DNA of 64,000 nucleotides from Pseudoalteromonas viridis (lineage in GTDB: Bacteria; Pseudomonadota; Gammaproteobacteria; Enterobacterales; Alteromonadaceae): positions 3,286,001 through 3,350,000 of the forward strand of contig NZ_CP072425.1 of the NCBI RefSeq assembly GCF_017742995.1, written 5' to 3'. This document shows, piece after piece, positions 55,326-64,000 of the stretch (its first letter is position 1; each line of letters opens with the position of its first letter). The notes below the pieces were generated by a model, which was not told where the DNA came from, did not search any database, and was given only the letters and a program-made list of their open reading frames with translations. The translations under genes and the position numbers were made by a program.

Positions 55326-56963
55326 ATGGCAAATCACCCCAATGCAGGCAAACCAGCTCCGTTAAGTCAGCTGGCGAATATTCCCAAACTGGTATCGGCT
55401 TACTATCTGAATGAGCCTGATCTGGAACAAAACCCCGAGCAGTGCGTTGCTTTTGGTACATCAGGTCACCGAGGTTGTTCTTATAATGTGAAATTTAACG
55501 AATCTCACATTTTGGCTATTACCCAGGCTATCTGTGATTACAGAAAAGCCAATAACATTTTTGGTCCGCTGTTTTTAGGCAAAGACACCCATGCCTTGTC
55601 GGAAGCTGCGTTTAACTCCGCTATCGAAGTGCTGGTTGCCAACGAAGTACATGTGGTAACGCAAGAAAACGATGATTACACACCCACCCCGGTGATCAGC
55701 CACGCCATTGTGTGTCATAACAAGACGCACCCGCATGAGCTGGCCGATGGTATTGTGGTGACACCATCGCATAACCCGCCGGAAGATGGCGGCTTTAAAT
55801 ATAACCCACCCAATGGTGGACCAGCCGACACAGACGTCACTAAGTGGATTGAAGATCGCGCCAACCAGCTACTGGTCGAAGACTTAGTTGAAGTTGAGTT
55901 GTTCCCATTCGCTAAAGCCAGTCGTTCAGGATTTGTAAAATACGTCGATTTGATCACACCTTATGTAGAAGACCTGGCAAATATTGTCGACCTCGAAGCC
56001 ATTGCAAAAGCGGGCGTACGCATTGGTGTTGATCCCCTAGGCGGCTCTGGCATCAACTTCTGGCCGGTGATTGCGAAGCAATATGGGTTAGATCTCACCG
56101 TTGTGAATGAGCAAGTTGACCCACGCTTTGCCTTTATGCCTTTGGACAAAGACGGCAAAATCCGTATGGATTGTTCTTCGCCATTTGCGATGGCAAACCT
56201 GGTAGCGATTAAAGACGATTATGATATCGGCATTGGCAACGATCCCGATTATGATCGTCACGGTATTGTTACTAAAGATGGCCTGATGAATCCAAACCAC
56301 TTCCTGGCCGTGTCGATAGACTACCTGCTTAAGCATCGTGACTGGGGCAGTGATATTAAGATTGGTAAAACCCTGGTATCCAGCGCCATGATCGATAAAG
56401 TGGTTAAAGGTAACCAGCGCGAAGTGTACGAAGTACCGGTTGGTTTCAAATGGTTTGTTGATGGCCTGAGCGAACAATGGCTGGCATTTGGCGGTGAAGA
56501 AAGCGCGGGTGCGTCCTTCCTGCGCCGTAACGGTGAGGTCTGGAACACAGACAAAGACGGCTTTATTCTGGGCTTACTGGCTGCGGAGATCCTGGCTGTG
56601 ACCGGTAAAACGCCATCACAATACTATCGTGAGCTGGAAGCACAATATGGCGCGCCAGTTTACAAGCGTATTGATGCACCAGCGTCACCTGAGCAAAAAG
56701 CCAAATTAAAAGCTTTGAGCCCACAAGATGTGACGGCCAGTACGCTCGCCGGTGACGCCATCACAGATATTCTGACCGAGGCGCCAGGCAATAATGCCGC
56801 CATCGGCGGATTAAAAGTGGTGACCGAGTCGGGTTGGTTTGCGGCTCGTCCATCAGGCACCGAAGACATTTATAAAATCTATCTTGAGTCGTTTAAAGGC
56901 GAAGCGCATCTTGCTGAGCTGGAACAGGCGGCCAAGACATTGGTAGATAGCGTGATCCGCTAA
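55326..56963 (+). CDS. pgm: Phosphoglucomutase (alpha-D-glucose phosphate-specific)
   Basis: A 545-residue enzyme converting glucose 1-phosphate to glucose 6-phosphate. The phosphoserine loop [13 protein letters not shown], metal loop [10 protein letters not shown], sugar loop [11 protein letters not shown] and phosphate site [10 protein letters not shown] are all visible. ATG 55326 has AAGGA 6 nt upstream. In this cell it would also channel the glucose 1-phosphate released by sucrose phosphorylase into glycolysis. Confidence 0.97.
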   Translation: MANHPNAGKPAPLSQLANIPKLVSAYYLNEPDLEQNPEQCVAFGTSGHRGCSYNVKFNESHILAITQAICDYRKANNIFGPLFLGKDTHALSEAAFNSAIEVLVANEVHVVTQENDDYTPTPVISHAIVCHNKTHPHELADGIVVTPSHNPPEDGGFKYNPPNGGPADTDVTKWIEDRANQLLVEDLVEVELFPFAKASRSGFVKYVDLITPYVEDLANIVDLEAIAKAGVRIGVDPLGGSGINFWPVIAKQYGLDLTVVNEQVDPRFAFMPLDKDGKIRMDCSSPFAMANLVAIKDDYDIGIGNDPDYDRHGIVTKDGLMNPNHFLAVSIDYLLKHRDWGSDIKIGKTLVSSAMIDKVVKGNQREVYEVPVGFKWFVDGLSEQWLAFGGEESAGASFLRRNGEVWNTDKDGFILGLLAAEILAVTGKTPSQYYRELEAQYGAPVYKRIDAPASPEQKAKLKALSPQDVTASTLAGDAITDILTEAPGNNAAIGGLKVVTESGWFAARPSGTEDIYKIYLESFKGEAHLAELEQAAKTLVDSVIR

Positions 56964-56974
56964 CTTTAAGTGAT

Positions 56975-57005
56975 AAAAGGCCATACGTTGTGATGGCCTT
57001 TTTTA
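56975..57005 (+). terminator. Intrinsic terminator after pgm
   Basis: AAAAGGCCAT pairs with ATGGCCTTTT, followed by further T residues, 12 bp after the pgm stop. Confidence 0.88.
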
Positions 57006-57076
57006 TACCTACTATTTAGTTGCTGAAATTTGACTCCTTAGCGACGCTCATTTCTCTCACAAAAGGTGATGTTCGT

Positions 57077-58108
57077 ATGTACCTTGATACATTAAAACAA
57101 ACTGGAGACTTCCTGACTCTGACTCGCAATAACGAGTTTTCCCTTGCCGCTGAGCAATTTACGCTGAGCAACGGCACTTTGGTTGAAGTAAAAGACACTG
57201 GTGTTATCCAATTTACGCCTGCCACTTATGGTAACAAAGACATCGTGTTGTCGAGCGCGGTACATGGCAATGAAACCGCCCCCATCGAAATATGCGACGA
57301 GTTTATTCAGGATGTGATCCTGGAGCGCATTGAACTGGCACACCGTGTTTTATTTGTGTTTGGTAATCCTAAGTCCATCAATATCGCAGAGCGTTTTGTG
57401 GATGAAAACCTCAATCGACTGTTCAACGGTGCCCACGAAAACCGCACCGAAAACCCGGAGCAGATCCGCGCTGCAAAGCTTGAAGGCTATGTACGCGACT
57501 TTTTCACCAGCGTGCCAGAGGGGCGTTATCGCTGCCATTATGATCTGCATACTGCCATTCGTGGCTCCAAGAACGAAAAGTTTGCAGTGTATCCATTCTT
57601 GCATGGAAAGCCGTGGAAGAAGTCACAACTACAATTTATGCTGGCTTGCGGCGTCAATACCATTTTGATGATGCGTTCAGCAGCAACGACCTTCAGCTAT
57701 TTTTCGTCCTATCAGTTCGGTGCTGACGCCTTTACAGTTGAACTGGGGCAGGTGAAGCCCTTTGGTCAGAATGATATGTCACGCTTTGCCGCGGTAAAAC
57801 AAACGCTAAAAGCATTAATTAGCCAAGAAAATGTCGAGTTTGGTGAGTTTAATGCAAATGACTTCGAGTTGTTCCAGGTGCATCGCACGATAAACCGCAC
57901 CTGTGAGGCGTTTTCATTCCCATTCCCTGATTCTGCGGTAAATTTCACCGGCTTTGCGAAAGGCGAATTGCTCGCAACCGATGGTGATACGGCCTACTTT
58001 GCAGAAGTTGAAGGCGAAGCCATCATCTTCCCGAATGCCAAAGTCGCGCTGGGTCAGCGTGCATTACTGACTGTGATCCCGCTGGAAGTAGACGAAAACT
58101 TCGTATAA
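57077..58108 (+). CDS. astE: Succinylglutamate desuccinylase
   Basis: A 343-residue zinc enzyme that releases succinate from N-succinylglutamate, the last step of the AST arginine pathway. Zinc ligands His63 and Glu66 in [10 protein letters not shown] and the later His in [12 protein letters not shown] are seen; [11 protein letters not shown] carries the catalytic Glu. ATG 57077 follows AAGGTGA; the frame from 57020 adds a leader without a site. It is away from astB (23113), so the ast genes are dispersed in this genome. Confidence 0.95.
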   Translation: MYLDTLKQTGDFLTLTRNNEFSLAAEQFTLSNGTLVEVKDTGVIQFTPATYGNKDIVLSSAVHGNETAPIEICDEFIQDVILERIELAHRVLFVFGNPKSINIAERFVDENLNRLFNGAHENRTENPEQIRAAKLEGYVRDFFTSVPEGRYRCHYDLHTAIRGSKNEKFAVYPFLHGKPWKKSQLQFMLACGVNTILMMRSAATTFSYFSSYQFGADAFTVELGQVKPFGQNDMSRFAAVKQTLKALISQENVEFGEFNANDFELFQVHRTINRTCEAFSFPFPDSAVNFTGFAKGELLATDGDTAYFAEVEGEAIIFPNAKVALGQRALLTVIPLEVDENFV

Positions 58109-58172
58109 CCCTCTGTAAATAAAGCGCTTATTAAAGCGTATCAAAATCTTTCCACCGCAAAATGTGCAAATT

Positions 58173-58208
58173 AACGGTTATTCATCTAGGATTAGTTGAA
58201 TAACCGTT
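58173..58208. repeat. Perfect 12-bp inverted repeat upstream of the bkd operon
   Basis: AACGGTTATTCA (58173-58184) and TGAATAACCGTT (58197-58208) form a perfect 12-bp inverted repeat around a 12-bp spacer. It abuts the 16-bp LiuR-like palindrome (58207-58222). It could be a second operator or a hairpin ending astE transcripts; no T tract follows. Confidence 0.75.
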
Positions 58209-58222
58209 TACGTTAACGTAAA
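58207..58222. promoter_or_regulatory. LiuR-like palindromic operator
   Basis: TTTACGTTAACGTAAA is a perfect 16-bp palindrome, 131 bp before the bkd E1-alpha start. It agrees, from memory, with the site of the MerR-family regulator LiuR that controls branched-chain amino acid catabolism in Alteromonadales and Shewanella. No liuR gene is in the window. Confidence 0.72.
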
Positions 58223-58352
58223 GTGGCAAAAGCTTTAATTTAATTAATTTGCATTTACCGCACTAATTATTCAAATCTCTAACCGCGGATCCGGCCCGTT
58301 TCAAGCGGCTTTGGCGTTGCAAATTAGTTATGACAACAAGAGAAGGTAGGTT

Positions 58353-59570
58353 ATGACTAACCCCAATAACATATCGTTGAATATCAGCCATGCGCTCGAA
58401 TTTATCGATGGCCATGCGCTTAACATCCCGACGCTGAAAATTCTCAGCGAAGACGGTGATATTTTGGACGGTGCAACGGCACCTGAGTTAGACAAAGACA
58501 CGGCGCTGCGTATCTATTCTACTATGCGTTTTATCCGCCTGCTGGATGAACGTATGCAGGCGGCTCAGCGTCAGGGCCGGATCAGCTTTTATATGCAGTG
58601 TCTTGGTGAAGAAGCTGCTATTACCGCCAGTGCGGCTGCGCTAAAACAAGAAGACATGATCATGGCACAGTATCGCGAGCAAGCAGCGCTGCACTATCGT
58701 GGATTCTCGCTTGAGCAGTTTATGAACCAGCTGTTCTCTAACGAAAAAGACCTGGGTAAAGGTCGTCAGATGCCAGTACATTATGGCTCAAACGAATTAC
58801 ATTACCTGACCATTTCATCGCCACTGGGCACACAGATCCCGCAAGCAACGGGCTATGCGTACGGCCAGAAGCTCAAGCATATCGATGCACAAAGCGGTGA
58901 GCTAAGCAGTGAAATTGACAACGTCACCATTTGTTATTTCGGGGAAGGTGCCGCATCGGAAGGCGACTTCCACGCTGGTTTAAACATGGCCGCAGTGCAT
59001 AAGGCACCGGTACTGTTCTTTGCCCGAAACAATGGTTACGCTATCTCTACGCCAGCTGATGAACAGTTTAAAGGCGACGGGATTGCCTCTCGCGGTGTCG
59101 GCTATGGCATTAAGACCATTCGTGTCGACGGAGCGGATACCTTGGCGGTGTATGCGGCAACGCAAAAAGCCCGCGAAATCGCAGTCACCACAGGTGAGCC
59201 TGTCCTTATTGAATCGATTGCTTATCGCTTAGGCGCGCACTCTACGTCGGATGACCCGTCGGGTTACCGTACTAAAGACGAAGAAGCCGAGTTTAAGTCA
59301 AACTGTCCGGTTGCCCGCTTCAAGGCTTGGTTGCTAAAACAAGGCTGGCTGAACGAAGAAGAAGACGAAGCACAAAAAGACAAGATCCGCGAAGAGATCC
59401 TGGCTGCGCTGAAGGTGGCTGAAAAGGTTCAAAAACCGGCACTGGAAGAGCTTGTTTCTGACGTTTACGATACGCCTATCCCGGCACTACAAAAACAATA
59501 CGAAGAACTTAAAGAGCATATTAAACAGCATCCGGATGCGTATCCAATCACGGCTGGGAGGATAAAATAA
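58353..59570 (+). CDS. Branched-chain 2-oxoacid dehydrogenase E1 alpha
   Basis: A 405-residue thiamine diphosphate-dependent subunit of the complex that decarboxylates 2-oxoacids from Val, Leu and Ile. The ThDP/Mg motif [19 protein letters not shown] with ARNNGYAIS is visible; [16 protein letters not shown] is the phosphorylation-loop equivalent. ATG follows AGAAGG. The stop overlaps the next start (TAATG). Equivalent to bkdA1. Confidence 0.95.
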   Translation: MTNPNNISLNISHALEFIDGHALNIPTLKILSEDGDILDGATAPELDKDTALRIYSTMRFIRLLDERMQAAQRQGRISFYMQCLGEEAAITASAAALKQEDMIMAQYREQAALHYRGFSLEQFMNQLFSNEKDLGKGRQMPVHYGSNELHYLTISSPLGTQIPQATGYAYGQKLKHIDAQSGELSSEIDNVTICYFGEGAASEGDFHAGLNMAAVHKAPVLFFARNNGYAISTPADEQFKGDGIASRGVGYGIKTIRVDGADTLAVYAATQKAREIAVTTGEPVLIESIAYRLGAHSTSDDPSGYRTKDEEAEFKSNCPVARFKAWLLKQGWLNEEEDEAQKDKIREEILAALKVAEKVQKPALEELVSDVYDTPIPALQKQYEELKEHIKQHPDAYPITAGRIK

Positions 59571-60547
59571 TGGCTAAAATGAACATGCTGCACGCCATTA
59601 ACTCGGCGCTAGACATCACTATGGCAGAGCACCCGCAGGCGTGTATTTTTGGTGAGGATGTGGGTTATTTTGGCGGTGTATTCCGTGCCACTTCTGGTTT
59701 ACAGGAAAAATACGGTAAACACCGTGTGTTTAATACACCACTGACTGAGCAGGGGATCCTGGGTTTTGCAAACGGTCTGGCGGCTTTCGGTGCTCCGGCG
59801 CTGGCTGAGATCCAGTTTGCTGACTACATCTTCCCGGCGTTCGATCAGATAGTAAACGAATCGGCCAAGTTCCGTTACCGCTCTGGTAATGAGTTCAATG
59901 TCGGTAATCTGACCATTCGTACACCATACGGCGGTGGTATTGCCGGTGGTTTGTATCACTCACAATCACCTGAAGCTTATTTTGCTCATACGCCAGGTCT
60001 GAAGCTGGTCGTGCCGCGTAACCCGTATCAGGCAAAAGGCCTGCTACGCGCATGTATCAAAGACGATAACCCGGTCATTTTCTTTGAACCAAAGCGTTTG
60101 TATCGCGCTTCTACGGGTGAAGTGCCTGAGGGCGATTACACCATTGAAATTGGTAAAGCGGAAGTAGTGAAAGAAGGTAAAGACGTGACACTACTTGCCT
60201 GGGGCGCACAGATGGAGATCATTGAGCAGGCAGCAGCCAAGGCAGAAGAAGCCGGGATCAGTTGTGAGGTCATTGACTTGCGCTCAATCTTACCTTGGGA
60301 TGTTGAAACCATCGCTAAGTCTGTAACTAAAACCGGTCGCCTGATTATCAGCCACGAAGCACCGATCACGAATGGTTTCGGCGCTGAAATCGCAGCGACT
60401 ATCCAGAAAGAGTGTTTCCTGCATCTTGAATCGCCTATTGAGCGTGTTTGTGGCCTGGATACACCTTATCCGCTGGCACTGGAAAAAGAGTATGTACCGG
60501 ATGCACTTAAAGTATTCGCTGCAATTAAGAAGTCAGTAGAGTTTTAA
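59570..60547 (+). CDS. Branched-chain 2-oxoacid dehydrogenase E1 beta
   Basis: A 325-residue E1 beta subunit (transketolase-like pyrimidine domain and C-terminal domain). [19 protein letters not shown] and [17 protein letters not shown] are diagnostic. [20 protein letters not shown] and [19 protein letters not shown] complete the profile. Start overlaps the E1 alpha stop by one base. Equivalent to bkdA2. Confidence 0.95.
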   Translation: MAKMNMLHAINSALDITMAEHPQACIFGEDVGYFGGVFRATSGLQEKYGKHRVFNTPLTEQGILGFANGLAAFGAPALAEIQFADYIFPAFDQIVNESAKFRYRSGNEFNVGNLTIRTPYGGGIAGGLYHSQSPEAYFAHTPGLKLVVPRNPYQAKGLLRACIKDDNPVIFFEPKRLYRASTGEVPEGDYTIEIGKAEVVKEGKDVTLLAWGAQMEIIEQAAAKAEEAGISCEVIDLRSILPWDVETIAKSVTKTGRLIISHEAPITNGFGAEIAATIQKECFLHLESPIERVCGLDTPYPLALEKEYVPDALKVFAAIKKSVEF

Positions 60548-60557
60548 GGGACGGATC

Positions 60558-62105
60558 ATGTCTAAAGAATTTATTTTACCGGATATCGGCGAGGGGATCG
60601 TCGAATGTGAACTGGTCGAATGGCTGGTGAATGTTGGTGATGAAGTAAAAGAAGATCAGCCTATCTGTGATGTAATGACAGATAAGGCACTGGTCCAGAT
60701 CCCGGCTGTACATGACGGTGTGATCACCCAGTTACACTATGCAAAAGGTGATATTGCTAAAGTTCATGAGCCTTTGTTTGCAATGGATGTTGCCGGCGAA
60801 GCGCCTGCTCCAGCCAGTAATGCCAGCGACAGTGGTTCAGCGCCAGCTGCCTCTGCTGCGCATTTAGAAGACTTTATTTTGCCGGATATCGGTGAAGGCA
60901 TTGTTGAGTGTGAAATCGTTGAGTGGTTGGTCGCTGAGGGCGATGAAATCAAAGAAGATCAGGCTGTGTGTGATGTGATGACAGACAAAGCCCTGGTGCA
61001 AATTCCGGCTAAATACGATGGTGTGGTTGAAAAACTGTATTATCAAAAAGGCGATATTGCGCAGGTGCACAGTCCGTTATTCCAGATGCGCTTAGGTGCG
61101 GATCACAGTCCGAAACAAGACGAGCTGGCGGTCCATAAGCCACAGCCTGTGAAAGAAAGCAAAGCGCCGTCTGCACAACCAGCGACAGCGACTAAAGTGA
61201 ATGGCAAAGCCGTTGCTTCGCCTGCGGTCAGACGCCGCGCGCGTGAAATGGACATCGACATCACTCAGGTGCCAGGGTCAGGTAAAAACGGTCGTGTATT
61301 TAAAGAAGACCTTGAGCGCTTTGCGCAAGGTGGCACCGCTGCTCAGTCGTCTACGCCTGCTCAGGCAGAGCAGTCAACGCCAGCACCAGTATCATCAGGT
61401 GAAACACGTGTCGAGTCTATCCGTGGTATGAAAGCTGCGATGGCCAAGCAGATGGTCGCGTCGGTTTCAACTATTCCGCATTTCACTTACAGTGATGAGA
61501 TTGATCTGACAGACTTGATTGCCTTGCGTAAATCACTAAAAGATCAGTACGCAAAGCAGGGCATTAAACTTACTATGATGCCGTTCTTTATCAAGGCGTT
61601 GTCTCTGGCGATTAAAGAATTCCCAATTCTTAATTCGCAGGTGAACGATGAGTGCACAGAAATCACTTACTTTGACGACCACAACATAGGCATGGCGGTA
61701 GACAGCAAGCTTGGATTACTGGTACCAAACATAAAACAGTGTCAGAACAAGTCGATTGTCGATGTTGCTCAAGCGGTGACACAACTTACAGACGCTGCGC
61801 GTGAAGGGCGAGTGTCTCCCAATGACCTGAAAGGCGGCACGATCTCCATTTCGAACATCGGCGCAATCGGCGGTACGACAGCAACCCCTATCATCAATAA
61901 GCCTGAAGTGGCCATTGTTGCACTGGGTAAGTTACAGCACTTGCCGCGTTTTGATGACAAGGGCAATGTGGTATCTCGTGCGATTATGCAGGTGAGCTGG
62001 TCTGGCGATCACCGGGTTATTGATGGCGGAACGATTGCAAGATTCAATAATTTGTGGAAGTCTTACTTAGAGGAGCCGGCTAAAATGATGATGGCGATGC
62101 GCTAA
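60558..62105 (+). CDS. 2-oxoacid dehydrogenase E2 (dihydrolipoyl acyltransferase), two lipoyl domains
   Basis: A 515-residue E2 core enzyme. Two nearly identical lipoyl domains (residues about 3-78 and 105-180) have lipoyl-lysines Lys43 and Lys144 in DVMTDKALVQIP. The E1/E3-binding domain follows (about 213-250; ASPAVRRRAREMDIDI), then an Ala/Gln/Pro-rich linker. The acyltransferase domain ends with the catalytic SWSGDHRVIDGGTIARF. RBS GGGACGG. E3 (lipoamide dehydrogenase) is not in this operon and must come from elsewhere. Confidence 0.95.
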   Translation: MSKEFILPDIGEGIVECELVEWLVNVGDEVKEDQPICDVMTDKALVQIPAVHDGVITQLHYAKGDIAKVHEPLFAMDVAGEAPAPASNASDSGSAPAASAAHLEDFILPDIGEGIVECEIVEWLVAEGDEIKEDQAVCDVMTDKALVQIPAKYDGVVEKLYYQKGDIAQVHSPLFQMRLGADHSPKQDELAVHKPQPVKESKAPSAQPATATKVNGKAVASPAVRRRAREMDIDITQVPGSGKNGRVFKEDLERFAQGGTAAQSSTPAQAEQSTPAPVSSGETRVESIRGMKAAMAKQMVASVSTIPHFTYSDEIDLTDLIALRKSLKDQYAKQGIKLTMMPFFIKALSLAIKEFPILNSQVNDECTEITYFDDHNIGMAVDSKLGLLVPNIKQCQNKSIVDVAQAVTQLTDAAREGRVSPNDLKGGTISISNIGAIGGTTATPIINKPEVAIVALGKLQHLPRFDDKGNVVSRAIMQVSWSGDHRVIDGGTIARFNNLWKSYLEEPAKMMMAMR

Positions 62106-62137
62106 TCATCGCTTTTTGCTAGTTTCTTACTTGTTGT

Positions 62138-62162
62138 AAAGGGCCTTTACGGCCCTTTTTTA
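62138..62162 (+). terminator. Intrinsic terminator after the bkd operon
   Basis: AAAGGGCC pairs with GGCCCTTT across a short loop and is followed by a T run, 33 bp after the E2 stop. Confidence 0.85.
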
Positions 62163-62221
62163 TTGCTCCCGCCGATAAAAAACCAAAAAGCACGTACTGG
62201 CTTAGCGAGATAGATTTTCGT

Positions 62222-62249
62222 TGATCCGTGTAGATCGCTGATGCGTATT
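62222..62249 (+). promoter_or_regulatory. ECF (RpoE/ChrR-type) promoter of the LON-domain gene
   Basis: TGATCC (62222-62227), 16 bp, then CGTATT (62244-62249), ending 33 bp before the start codon. Same sequence and spacing as the element in front of the sigma/ChrR genes at 62877-62904. Confidence 0.75.
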
Positions 62250-62281
62250 ACAAGTCAGATTTAACTGTTTGGCCTGATTTT

Positions 62282-62857
62282 ATGATGCAAAGCGTGCAAA
62301 TGGCACTTTTTCCACTACCCGTATTTCTGCTGCCCGGTGGCGTCACCCGGTTGCGGATATTTGAACAAAAGTATTTACGTATGGTGAAAGAAGCGGGTGA
62401 CGACCGTCACTTTGCGCTGAGCTTGTATAAGTCTGCGACTGAATATCAGACAGCCCCCTGGGCAAGCTGGGTGGAGATTATTGATTTTGGCTCTGCGGAA
62501 GATGATATATTGACCATAGATGTGCGCTCTAAGGGCTTGCTGGATGTAACCGAGGTCTGGATGGAAGCGGACGGATTACGTCAGGCCCGCTTTGTTGAAA
62601 GACCACACTGGGCGCATTGCGAGCTGGCGCCCAGATATCAGCACATCAGTGACGAGCTGCTACGTATATTCAAACAAAATCCTGAGCTTGCAGCGCTCTA
62701 TCCTGAGCCGCGCTTTGACGATGCCGCCTGGGTAGCTGGACGTTTCTTGGAGATTTTACCATTTTCTCCTGAGCATAAAGAGGGCTTTTGCGAGCCAGGC
62801 ACATTGCCTCAGGCACTGAAATTCCTTGATACCATTTTAACGGGTCAGGACGACTGA
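62282..62857 (+). CDS. LON substrate-binding-domain protein
   Basis: A 191-residue protein consisting only of the N-terminal (LON/PUA-like) domain of the Lon protease: ALFPLPVFLLPGGVTRLRIF, EQKYLRMVKEAG, and a C-terminal WVAGRFLEILPFSPEHKEGF. There is no ATPase or protease part. ATG 62282 or 62285 start; weak ribosome binding site. It carries its own TGATCC-N16-CGTATT promoter, so it is probably part of the ChrR stress regulon. Molecular role unknown. Confidence 0.88.
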   Translation: MMQSVQMALFPLPVFLLPGGVTRLRIFEQKYLRMVKEAGDDRHFALSLYKSATEYQTAPWASWVEIIDFGSAEDDILTIDVRSKGLLDVTEVWMEADGLRQARFVERPHWAHCELAPRYQHISDELLRIFKQNPELAALYPEPRFDDAAWVAGRFLEILPFSPEHKEGFCEPGTLPQALKFLDTILTGQDD

Positions 62858-62876
62858 TATATTCGTCAGCATTATG

Positions 62877-62904
62877 TGATCCAAACCTATTCGTTCGACG
62901 TATA
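62877..62904 (+). promoter_or_regulatory. ECF (RpoE/ChrR-type) autoregulatory promoter
   Basis: TGATCC (62877-62882), 16 bp, then CGTATA (62899-62904), 40 bp before the first sigma-factor start. It matches the promoter consensus of the ChrR-controlled sigma-E group as I remember it and implies autoregulation. Confidence 0.8.
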
Positions 62905-62944
62905 GGGTTTACAGAAATAAAAAATCCGTTTTTAAACTTCCATT

Positions 62945-63622
62945 ATGTATGGATGTGAGCTAATGATAGAAAAAAGCCGTCAGCAAAGCATCGAAACGCC
63001 ACAGGGGTCAGTTATGAAAGACGTTGCTGCTACACAAACTTCGGAGCAACGCCTGCTCAGTCCCGAACAACAGGCGCAGTTGTGCGACTGGATGCACCGC
63101 ATTGCCAAGCAAAGGGACAGAAAAGCATTCGCCTGTTTATTTAAGTGGTTCGCACCTAAGGTGTTGCACCTTGGGCGTCAGCGTTTTGGTGATGCAAGCC
63201 AGGCACAAGAGCTGTTGCAGGAGAGCATGGCTAATGTGTGGCGAAAAGCGCATCTATTTAATGCAGAGAAAGGCGCGGTAACCACCTGGATTTATACCTT
63301 GGTTCGTAATCAGTCCTTCGATATGCTCAGAAAGATGCAGACCAATCGCGAGGATAACCTCAGTGAGGACATCTGGCAGCAACATAGCAACGAACGCGAT
63401 GATAGTGCCGAATTTTCCGATCATTTGTTGGACAGGCAGCTTGTAGAGTATGTAGAAAAGCTACCTGAGGAACAAAAAAATGTCGTGAAAGGCATTTATT
63501 TTCAGGAGATGAGCCAGGAAGAGCTGGCAAATCAACTTGGCATACCTTTGGGCACCGTAAAATCCCGACTGAGACTGGCACTGGGCAAACTGAAAGCACA
63601 TATGGGGGAGCACCATGATTAA
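62945..63622 (+). CDS. ECF sigma factor, RpoE/ChrR group
   Basis: A 225-residue sigma factor. Region 2 contains AQELLQESMANVWRKAHLF and GAVTTWIYTLVRNQSFDMLR. Region 4 contains EMSQEELANQLGIPLGTVKSRLRLALGKL. Paired by 8-bp overlap with a ChrR-type anti-sigma gene, like the singlet-oxygen response system of Rhodobacter. Later starts at 62963 or 63014 are possible; 63014 has AGGGG upstream. The regulon probably includes itself, the LON gene and perhaps the photolyase operon. Confidence 0.92.
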   Translation: MYGCELMIEKSRQQSIETPQGSVMKDVAATQTSEQRLLSPEQQAQLCDWMHRIAKQRDRKAFACLFKWFAPKVLHLGRQRFGDASQAQELLQESMANVWRKAHLFNAEKGAVTTWIYTLVRNQSFDMLRKMQTNREDNLSEDIWQQHSNERDDSAEFSDHLLDRQLVEYVEKLPEEQKNVVKGIYFQEMSQEELANQLGIPLGTVKSRLRLALGKLKAHMGEHHD

Positions 63623-64000
63623 ATATCACCCATCCGAACAAATTCTTCAATCTTATGTTCAGGGAGAACTGTGCGCGTCACTCAGTGTGGCTGTGAGTAT
63701 GCATGTGGCTATGTGCCCGCAGTGTCAGCAGCTGACTAGTCAGTTTGAAGCAAGCTGTGCGCATAGCTTTGCTGGTGAGGATATGGACCTGCAAGGCGAT
63801 GAAAACTGGGACGATTTAATCGCCCAGATAACAGAAGACACTATGCTTGCTGAAGACCCTGCACCGGCGCCTCTCGAAATAGAAGTTAAGGGAGAGCAAT
63901 TTGTACTGCCATCCAGTTTACAAAATGTCGGTCTGAGTGGCTGGTTAAAACTCGGCAAGTTATCTCGCTCCAGGTTGAATCTGGGCGATGGAAAGCTGCA
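63615..64000 (+). CDS. ChrR-family zinc anti-sigma factor (partial, runs off the window)
   Basis: The frame is open from ATG 63615 to the end of the window (at least 128 residues). The N-terminus has HPSEQILQSYVQGEL and the zinc motif MHVAMCPQC (H-x3-C-x2-C). A helical linker follows, and the cupin-like domain is just beginning (FVLPSSLQNVGLSGWLKLG). ChrR binds its sigma factor and releases it under singlet oxygen or light stress. It overlaps the sigma gene by 8 bp. Confidence 0.9.
   Translation, partial: MIKYHPSEQILQSYVQGELCASLSVAVSMHVAMCPQCQQLTSQFEASCAHSFAGEDMDLQGDENWDDLIAQITEDTMLAEDPAPAPLEIEVKGEQFVLPSSLQNVGLSGWLKLGKLSRSRLNLGDGKL

Overview
The window looks like a chromosomal segment of a marine gammaproteobacterium of the Alteromonadales, most likely Pseudoalteromonas. 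This is inferred from gene content: the conserved order pgm-seqA-ybfF-ybfE-fldA-fur, TonB-dependent sugar uptake, ast and bkd catabolic genes, and a large secreted enzyme repertoire. No rRNA, tRNA, CRISPR array, integrase or transposase was found.

1-6.3 kb is a sucrose-use locus: the end of a LacI-family regulator, a sucrose phosphorylase, an MFS permease and a TonB-dependent receptor. The same perfect 16-bp palindrome lies in front of both transcription units and is the probable LacI-family operator. 6.3-13.5 kb holds mixed genes: a solute-binding-like protein, an epimerase, an EF-hand/RTX-like protein, a DsbA-like protein with a HEAT-like partner, a lipoprotein of the endonuclease/exonuclease/phosphatase fold, and an alpha/beta hydrolase.

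13.6-18.9 kb is a light and DNA-repair operon: cryptochrome DASH, a second photolyase-family protein, a tiny DUF2256 zinc-ribbon protein missed by length cut-offs, an Fe-S type photolyase and a flavin reductase. An ECF-type promoter candidate lies before it. At the other end of the window (62.2-64 kb) is an ECF sigma factor with a ChrR-type anti-sigma factor; both that pair and the LON-domain gene before it carry TGATCC-N16-CGTAT promoters. A separate ECF sigma factor with a membrane partner (18.9-19.8 kb) has its own TGAACC-N16-CGTCTT element.

19.8-36.5 kb: a LysR/quinone oxidoreductase pair, a Ca/Na antiporter, astB, a GNAT enzyme, an RND efflux operon led by an ABC-type six-TM protein with no ATPase, an AraC/GyrI-like regulator, a soluble PAS chemoreceptor with a minimal signalling tip, a solute-binding-like protein and a secreted amidohydrolase.

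37.2-50.9 kb is the most unusual part. It is an AT-richer segment bracketed by a small membrane-protein gene and a 93-bp, 95% identical copy of that gene's 3' end. Inside are a cysteine-rich secreted repeat protein, a giant one-protein hybrid two-component system (periplasmic propeller, kinase, receiver, AraC), a secreted metallophosphoesterase with seven FG-GAP repeats, a PI-PLC-like enzyme with a lectin-like tail and a -1 frameshift at a T6 run, and a PI-PLC-like enzyme whose catalytic barrel appears to be interrupted by a six-repeat propeller-like insert. I read this as a regulated secreted phosphoesterase/phospholipase island.

51-64 kb returns to core genes: MerR with an NAD(P)H oxidoreductase, fur, fldA, ybfE, DUF2788, ybfF, seqA, pgm, astE, the branched-chain 2-oxoacid dehydrogenase operon with a LiuR-like palindrome, and the LON-domain/ECF/ChrR group.
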